This document shows positions 57,701 to 64,000 of a stretch of DNA of 64,000 bases, in pieces. The DNA is from Marsupella aquatica (Eukaryota; Marchantiophyta). The DNA lies in contig OZ316893.1 in the NCBI GenBank assembly GCA_973895155.1, positions 14,694,001 to 14,758,000 on the forward strand, read 5' to 3'. A program made the translations under genes and the position numbers. Every line of letters starts with the position of its first letter. Within the stretch, counting starts at the first letter, position 1. Below the pieces are notes generated by a model. That model did no database searches, was not told the origin of the DNA, and saw nothing but the letters and a program-made list of their open reading frames with translations.

Positions 57701-59506
57701 TCAACTCACAGGACAAAGTAGGCACTGAACCACCCTATGAGGCCACATGTACCTTTAACCCAATTGAAATCATAAATTGGATCTCTAGACTTGATTGAAA
57801 AAAACCTCCCTACTTGACAGTTGTTCTGATAATTTGCAGCTGACCTGTGAATTATTTGTAGCCAGAACTTCCTGTAGAGAGCGGAAATGTTTCTGATGCT
57901 GGCACAACTTGACATTCAATTTTGACTATTCCAGAATCTATTCAATGCTGAAGTGAAGCAATTGAAGGCAAAATTAAAGATGTATGAAATGGAGGACAAA
58001 GCTGGTCATGGTAGGTTTGAGGAGGTTCAGAAGGAGCTGCAGGTGATGCAAAATAAGCTGGTTGCACTCGAGCGATCTCGAGGCCTGTTGGAGTCTCGTC
58101 TCAAAGAAGAAACCTCTGCTCGGTCCCAACTGGTGTCCCAGTTGTTTACGTTGCGCAAGGTTGTCACATAAGACTATCGTTCAACAGAATTGCAGAATTG
58201 ATATTATCATTTCCCCAATAGAGATGATATATGAAAAACTTTCTGATCTCAGAATTTTTGCAGGAACAATTTAGATCCATCCCTTCTACTTCCTCAATTG
58301 AGATTCTACTTTGTGCTACTATAAACGTTTTCATGTTGATCATATATTGCATGTATCAAGTGACTCTGTTCGTATACGACTGTAACATTTTGAAGTGAGA
58401 TTCATTTGATGCTTTCGTGTGATCACGGTTGCCCATTTCTTAGCTTCTTTCTCTAATTAGAAATGCCAAAAGAACTAGCTTCAAAAGTGGGACGTTTATA
58501 TGGTGATCTAAGTTGAGAGGAATTGGAACAATATATACAGAGTAAGTCTACACTAACGAACATAACCCATACTCTTAGAGGTCACCTTCAAAACAATCAA
58601 TTCATTCTTGCACTCGTGTGAATTTAGGAAAACGAAAAATTGAAGACAGAGCTAGACACTCTGAAGTTGAACCAAAAGGTAACTATTTCAACTTCCTGTC
58701 CATTTTACTCATGACCTCTATTGCAGAGATCTGTGTTCCCAGTAGTTCATTTTCTCTTATCGTTGTCAACAAGAAGTTTGAGAAAAGTTTTCGTTACCCA
58801 CTGAAGCATTGCATGTTTAGCACAATACTAGTGCTTCAGTGGTAGAAGTTTGGAGTGTGTATGGCATAGATAACCTATTAACCAGAAGCTCAATGATTTG
58901 TTGCTACCTCGTGTCCGACTTCTGATCATCATGCTTGTGATCTGAGAGCAGTTTTTGGTACGACAACCTCGAAGTGGACGCATCCCAGTGGAAAAGATGG
59001 ACCTCATGAATACAATGAACCAACTCTTGCTAGAAATGAACAAACTTAAGGGCGATAAAGTCTCGTTGGAAGAAGAGCTGAAATTGCAACGAAGATCTCA
59101 CGTTCGAGAGCATGTGGAAAGAAATGTCACTGCTCGCGATGTTGCAATGGCGGCCAGCAACAAGGTTGTTCATTCAATTGCTTCCTGAAGGCCAACCTTT
59201 TCCAGATCGAGAGCATGAATGAAGTTAAAAGTTATTTCCTTGTTGAAAAATTCATTCAACACTTTTGTGTACAGAACAGGGATCTAATATTGGTTCATAA
59301 TAAGCAATATAGTGTGAAGTATTAAGGGTGATAAGTTGTTGAAGCAGGTTGGTGACGCTGAATTGGCAACCAAGTTGGCAACGTCTCGTTTACAACAACT
59401 AGGGCATGGTGGATCCAAGCACGGTGCATTGACACCAATGTCACAACTTTCATTGACAAACAACGGTGAAATCGTGAACGGTATGGCTATGATTGACATG
59501 ATGTGA
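48762..59506 (+). CDS. Unrecognised coiled-coil protein, 9 exons
   Basis: I do not recognise the family. The exons read 48762-48813, 54376-54419, 54881-54991, 55621-56046, 57294-57443, 57935-58159, 58628-58678, 58952-59164 and 59348-59506, total 1,431 nt (476 residues). All joints have GT-AG borders and matching phase; exons 3-9 are all in phase 0. The N-terminus is a short Pro/Gly/Ser-rich leader. From about residue 45 the chain is mostly heptad-like coiled coil with 'LKNENDLLRFQLNDI' and 'LKQENEELKAELQLA'. A break around 'RHVLPTFNPALLDG' interrupts it before further coils, and the tail is Gly/Ser/Thr-rich. No motor, membrane or catalytic motif is seen, so a scaffold or cytoskeletal role is only a guess. 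Linking the first two exons across a 5.6-kb intron rests on phase agreement; translation could instead start at the ATG at 54881. Confidence 0.7.
49337..49440. repeat. LTR-like fragment, copy 2
   Basis: It shares 'TTTAGTTAGTTTG', 'CTTACTAGGGTTCGTTAAC' and 'TTACATTAGGATAAGATA' in order with 41857-41962. Both are probably remnants of one LTR family. Confidence 0.45.
51105..51180 (+). repeat. Possible tRNA-derived SINE fragment
   Basis: AGGTCTCAGGTTCAAGTCCC holds a perfect RNA polymerase III box B (GGTTCAAGTCC), and a short GT-rich stretch follows. A clear A box or tail was not found. Confidence 0.3.
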
Positions 59507-60276
59507 CTCGAAGGTCCAGATGATTTCAGAGCCATATCTTGAAGTCAATTTAGAACGAACACCCCACAGCTGCAGCAGCTTCATTGTAGGGCCTTATGTT
59601 TATAAATATTTACAATACATGGAATTATTAACACCCCTTGGGCCTCTGTTGGAAGTCCATCCCAAATCATACTCTCTCTTGTTCCAAGCCTTGGCTTTTG
59701 TAGCATACGGCAAAATGGGTCTCATTCAAGCTATCCACTGTTTGTGCGGGTAGAACTTGAATCACCCGACGTTTTTGTGTACTTTTACGGTTCGAGCAAT
59801 AAAAACTCTCTTCTTTCATACTCCTCCATTGCTATCCTAACACTTGATATTCCACCACCCTGTCTAATTCTTCTGCATTCAGAGTCACTTGTAGTTCAGA
59901 ATAGCTCTAATTCTCACTGGGAATGTAACGACGAAAATAGGAAATGAACATATGGGATTTAGTTTCCAAGAAGGGACGAAGGGAAATGATTTTGGAAGTA
60001 TGACAATGATGTATACAACATAGTATACAAAGCACTGTAGTAGAAATGACAGAATATACCTTTGCTTTCAGTTTTACGATTCTTTCACTCTGAATTTATC
60101 ACTATCAATTTCAGATGACAGAAAAGTAAATCACAATTTCACGTTGGTATGACCGCAAAGCCAGAGTTGGTGTTGTCGTGTTTTTAATTGCAAACCAAAA
60201 AGACTTACGTTATTACAACAGAAAATTTAGTCTAAGATCTCTAATCTCCAAGTACGACATTGCTTGGGTGTTGAAA
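59507..60276. other. 3' flank of the coiled-coil gene
   Basis: Probable 3' UTR and spacer. A plus-strand frame at 59520-59753 has no recognised motif. Confidence 0.4.
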
Positions 60277-61493
60277 TTACACCAGCAATTGGGGAACCTC
60301 CAGCTTATCAATCCATTGGGATGTTGAAGAGGATGCTGATGGTGAGGTACAGTTAATTAACCACTCAGGGGTCCTATCTACCCAGAGGGAAGAGGTTGTG
60401 GGAGCAGAAACTCCTCTAAATTGATCAGCTTGTTGCCTCAAGCGCCTTGTTGGATGCCCTTCAGTTGAAATGGACATCCAAGGAACGGCAGGGATGATAA
60501 AACTTTCAAATAATCGCGCTTTCAGACTAGCTTTCTCAGCGAGGGCAACTTCAAAAATCGGTCATTGAACGGTGACAGATGGAGACGCTTTTTGACTATA
60601 AACGGACGCCATACATTGCGTACGAGTAAACGCTTCACCCAACCAATTTTGATGCTAGCTCTATCGATTAATACTTGGAAGATACCTCATAAAGTCATTT
60701 AGGGATGACATCATCGAGATGAACACTTCAACAGTTCGATGTGAACCTGGTGGATACACTAGGCACATTTGAGTTTCGAGATTGCAGACACTTGGAGGAG
60801 AGCTTTCAACTTCCAGTTTGTACTAGCAACACTACCACCCTGGCAACTTCACATCTGCTACAGTGATGGACATAAAAATGTTTACATCTGCAAGCTGGAA
60901 AGCGAACACTATCGACCTCATTGTGAGATAAGATTCGAAAATTTCACCACCCGAAGCGAGAATTCACTACCAAGGCTAAAGCTTTCCAACAACGCTTGGC
61001 CAGCTGCTGAAGAGAACAAATTTCAAACAACTCGTCATCGATGGGAATTAAAAAACTTACGGACGACAAGTTGGCTGGGAAAGAAAGCAGCTTGATTCTG
61101 TAAGCCTGCTAGCCACTTACCAATGTTGTCGAGTTTCGATTTTGTTTGTGCCGTGTGGTAATCCATTCCTTCGACATCTCACACATGAAGTAGTTGATAC
61201 TGCGGCTGTTACTACACAACTTTCAACTCATCAGTCCAAGGCCCTTGAAAGGAATTGAACGTGGCAGATATTATCGGAACTGTAGTAAACCCCAGCTTCA
61301 CCGTGCCCACGTTTCCTCGTGCCTGCGTCACTCTCCTGCGAACTCTTGATAATCTCTTCATTCTGTAATTTGATTCGGCTGAACTTCACTTCCATGTTTA
61401 AGGTCACACTACCGCAGACTCGGGTAAAACTCACAATCAAGTTCATTCAGGGCCTTTATGAGTGCTTCCAGGGCGATCTCCAGATTGCTCTCC
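60277..61493 (-). CDS. Probable exons of an unidentified gene (minus strand)
   Basis: Several coding-looking pieces lie in order on the minus strand. One (61493-61413) contains 'NLEIALEALIKALNELD' and 'CEFYPSL'. The next (from 61362) starts 'MKRLSRVRRRVTQARGN' and continues openly to 'SFQGPWTDELK'. 'MSKEWITTRHKQNR' occurs near 61170-61105 and 'QLAKRCWKALAL' near 61020, with GT-AG borders around it. The last piece ends at stop 60277 and contains 'ARLFESFIIPAVPW' and 'TPEWLIN'. The amphipathic and basic character looks genuinely protein-like, but the joints are not all resolved, and one apparent intron would be only 50 nt. The 3' exon faces the 3' end of the coiled-coil gene. Function unknown; it could also be a decaying gene. 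Confidence 0.4.
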
Positions 61494-62078
61494 CTCACAA
61501 TTTTGGTTTAGCCAATGAACTTTAAGAAATTTCAATTTTAATAAATGTATTTCCAGATGAACACTGTATCGTTCTGCAACCCCTTGTCAAGGGCTCCTCT
61601 AGCTCAGACCAATTATTGGGTTTGTAGCCATTTCGTGACGACCTCTGATGACAGCAGATAAATTCAAATTTGGAACGACCGACATGGGGATCGTTCAGGT
61701 TAAAGGAAAGTACCATCAAAATACAGAAGGCTTAGCAAAACTCTCCCTCAACACTGACAACGACCCTTACCAGTAGGGACTAATACAGACCACACATTTG
61801 CCAACACTGTACAGTCTCGACAAAATGCGTTTCTAATTGTGCCACCAGTGAATCCACCTTCGGAATAAGCTCACCAGCATTGAATTGAATGATTGATACA
61901 AACATCTCCCTGAAGATACATGACTATATGTAGTTCCCAACTTTCAATCAGAAAACTAACAAAATTGATCTAAGAACTCATAGGCTTCACCAATATGAAG
62001 CCTGACTCTTAGTGTACTACATCAAGACAGCAGCTGTAGGCCAACTCCCCATTCTTCTGTTTACAGTCGAAAGAGGAC
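61494..62078. other. Spacer between eIF3L and the unidentified exons
   Basis: It probably holds the eIF3L 3' UTR and perhaps the 5' part of the unidentified minus-strand gene. A minus-strand stretch near 61650-61560 is open but not convincing. Confidence 0.35.
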
Positions 62079-63983
62079 TCATTCCAATTGCACACGCTCC
62101 AGATCATTTATAATATCCTCAAACTGTGCACAATCCAACCAGAGATTACACTTGCAATCAGCACCTTCGAAATGATTAACCTCCACTCATATATGGGCAT
62201 GAACTACGCAAAGAGAGAAAAAGCACGATGACGTTCTTACCCTGGTGATGTGCCGAATGAAATAATCTCCAAAGCGTTTGGTGACCTTTGTGTCAGCAAT
62301 ATGAACCATGTCCTGACAGCCGAAAGTCAAAGTTCAGTGTCTAGAAGCACAGGTATCTGGGTTAAAAATTAAACACAACTCGACTCTATGCAGACTTTGA
62401 AAGCGATCAAAATCCACGGAAGGCCTGGGTAGAAAGTCAATCAAGCCCTCCTTAGAGAAAGGCATCCCAGCTGGGCAAGTAACATAAATTCATTCACAAG
62501 ATGGCAGGCTAAAAGGGTTCTCTATATCTGCAATATATACCCTTCTACACGTATCACACGAACTCTTCAAATATTTTAGGACGATTGAGCCATAAATGTC
62601 AGCCAAGGACAATCAGAGGTGATATCAGAACCCAACAAGAAGTGACATGACAAGAGGAGGGTTCCCAAAGGCCAGCAGTCACTGACATGGAGATAAGTTT
62701 CTAGATATGTACTCACATCATCAATATAGAACTCCACATCTGCATTGGATAGGACACTCCCATCTGTGTCGATGACATGTGTCTTGTGCTTATATGTCAA
62801 AAGTGCCATTCTGCAAAAACCCAGTAAATTATTTTACTCAGTAAGAAATCACCCATTCACAGAACTATCGGGATCGGGAACAGGACAGCATTAGTAACCA
62901 GTCTTGAATACTGATGATTGCTTGAAAGAGAAAGCTCTCAAGCTAGCATAATAAGGCGTTTAGGGTTGGGTTTGGTGGCGTGCATGCAACTACTAAAGAG
63001 TTCCTCGAGTTTTCAATTAGCTTGCTGGCACTGGAGAAGAAGATGGCTTATTAAAAAAGCTACCTTAGAGTAGGCTCATCAATGTCCATGAACGAGGCAA
63101 GCTTCGCGATGGAGATGGTTGTGTACAGCTTCAAAAAGCTGCGAATGCTTGAAAGCAGATGTTGCTGCCTAACCTCTGAGAGGAAAAGCTTCAACTGGAG
63201 CCTGTACGCATCCTGTATAATGGTCCCACCAACCAAATGCTATGATTGTGAGAATGAGATTAAACCTTTCCAGGAGAGTCATAGACATTCAACTTTTGCG
63301 TATAAGTAAAGCTGACATTATGCCTATCTGACCTGATTGTAGTTGACGATCGGCTCATCATAATTGGGAGGAGAAGGAGTGATGAACTTAGGGCAGGCAT
63401 ATGAAAAAAGTTCATCAAAGACCGTCTCATCACTTCGCTGCATGCGGAGCATCTTGTCGGCATGCTTCTCACGCAAGTAATTGTTGACATTCTCTTCCAC
63501 CAGCTTGCCATGGGGGGAGAGGGACAAGCACATAGCCAATAAGGCATACATCTGCTCATTCTTTTTATTGATTTGGTCAATCTGAGGAGACCGCTGATGA
63601 AACTGCTTGGTCTTGTGGATATACAGTAACACCTGATTGAAAGCCCTAATCGAATCCACGTATCTGCCATGAAGAGCATGAGATATAAGAATCACGAGCA
63701 GATCTTAAAATGAGGTGAAAATGAGAAATAATTTGCTGAAGAGAGGACAGGCCGCTCCAAACATTGGTACCCATGGGTTCCTTACATACAATTAAATTTT
63801 GTCTGAAAATAGGATACCAAACGATAAGAGCAGAAAAGCATCAGGGCACTAACCTCCTCAACATCATGTTGGCAAATCCGAAGTAGTATATCGTGGTGAT
63901 TTGACAACCTATTACAGTGCTGTAGACCCCAGGTGCACTGATATCAATTGGGGCCAGAGCCCTCAACCCGCTGTGATAATCAC
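62079..63983 (-). CDS. eIF3 subunit L, 3' six exons (partial)
   Basis: On the minus strand, exons 63983-63854, 63663-63333, 63212-63064, 62810-62717, 62312-62241 and 62123-62079 join in phase and end with TGA, giving the last 272 residues. The 5' exons lie beyond the right edge. eIF3L is a PCI-domain subunit of the translation initiation factor 3 complex, which binds the 40S ribosome in the cytoplasm. Family marks are '[18 protein letters not shown]', '[16 protein letters not shown]', '[17 protein letters not shown]', the PCI helices in '[19 protein letters not shown]', and the C-terminal '[18 protein letters not shown]' followed by '[10 protein letters not shown]' and 'LERVQLE'. No break is seen. 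Confidence 0.93.
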
Positions 63984-64000
63984 CTAGCAGACAGTGAACA

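Overview
The window looks like nuclear DNA of a land plant. Genes are spliced with GT-AG introns, there are interstitial AAACCCT telomere-type repeats and an upstream telo-box, and the transposons are of plant kinds (Ty1/copia, Mutator-like, MITE). The moderate AT content, long intergenic spacers and large introns would fit a bryophyte, lycophyte or fern, but the sequence alone does not settle the lineage. No tRNA, rRNA, CRISPR or bacterial-type operon was seen.

Layout. 1-1754: 3' part of an internally deleted Ty1/copia element ending in a 346-bp LTR. 1755-4168: spacer with a long inverted repeat, a 67-bp tandem duplication, then the promoter and leader of the first gene. 4169-6954: a BTB-BACK protein of the POB1/LRB type (3 exons). 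6955-16377: gene-poor, with short tandem repeats, SINE-like pieces, a 388-bp MITE and a solo LTR of the same copia family flanked by GTATA. 16387-25362: a complete 9.0-kb Mutator-like element (MULE) with 79-bp inverted ends and a perfect 9-bp target duplication (ATTAGAAAC). It carries two convergent genes: an unrecognised multi-exon gene on + and a MURA-type transposase on -. 25363-34990: repeats, a second MITE copy, an interstitial telomeric repeat, and a GC-rich region with GA microsatellites. 35003-37902: non-specific phospholipase C (3 exons). 43481-44427: TSR2-like ribosome-biogenesis factor (3 exons) with telo-boxes upstream. 48762-59506: an unrecognised coiled-coil protein (9 exons in perfect phase, 5.6-kb first intron). 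60277-61493: probable coding exons of an unidentified gene on -. 62079-63983: the 3' six exons of eIF3 subunit L on -, running off the right edge.

The host genes are unrelated housekeeping or regulatory genes. The TSR2 and eIF3L products both serve translation, but they do not form a cluster. The most notable unit is the MULE. Its ends and target duplication are intact, while its transposase has a one-base frameshift between the first two catalytic aspartates. Its second gene contains a tandemly amplified exon-intron unit with an exact 272-bp spacing. A 41-bp stretch of the transposase coding region is repeated perfectly, in inverted orientation, just upstream of the transposase start.

All gene models were read by eye from splice signals, reading phase and family motifs. 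No database search was possible.
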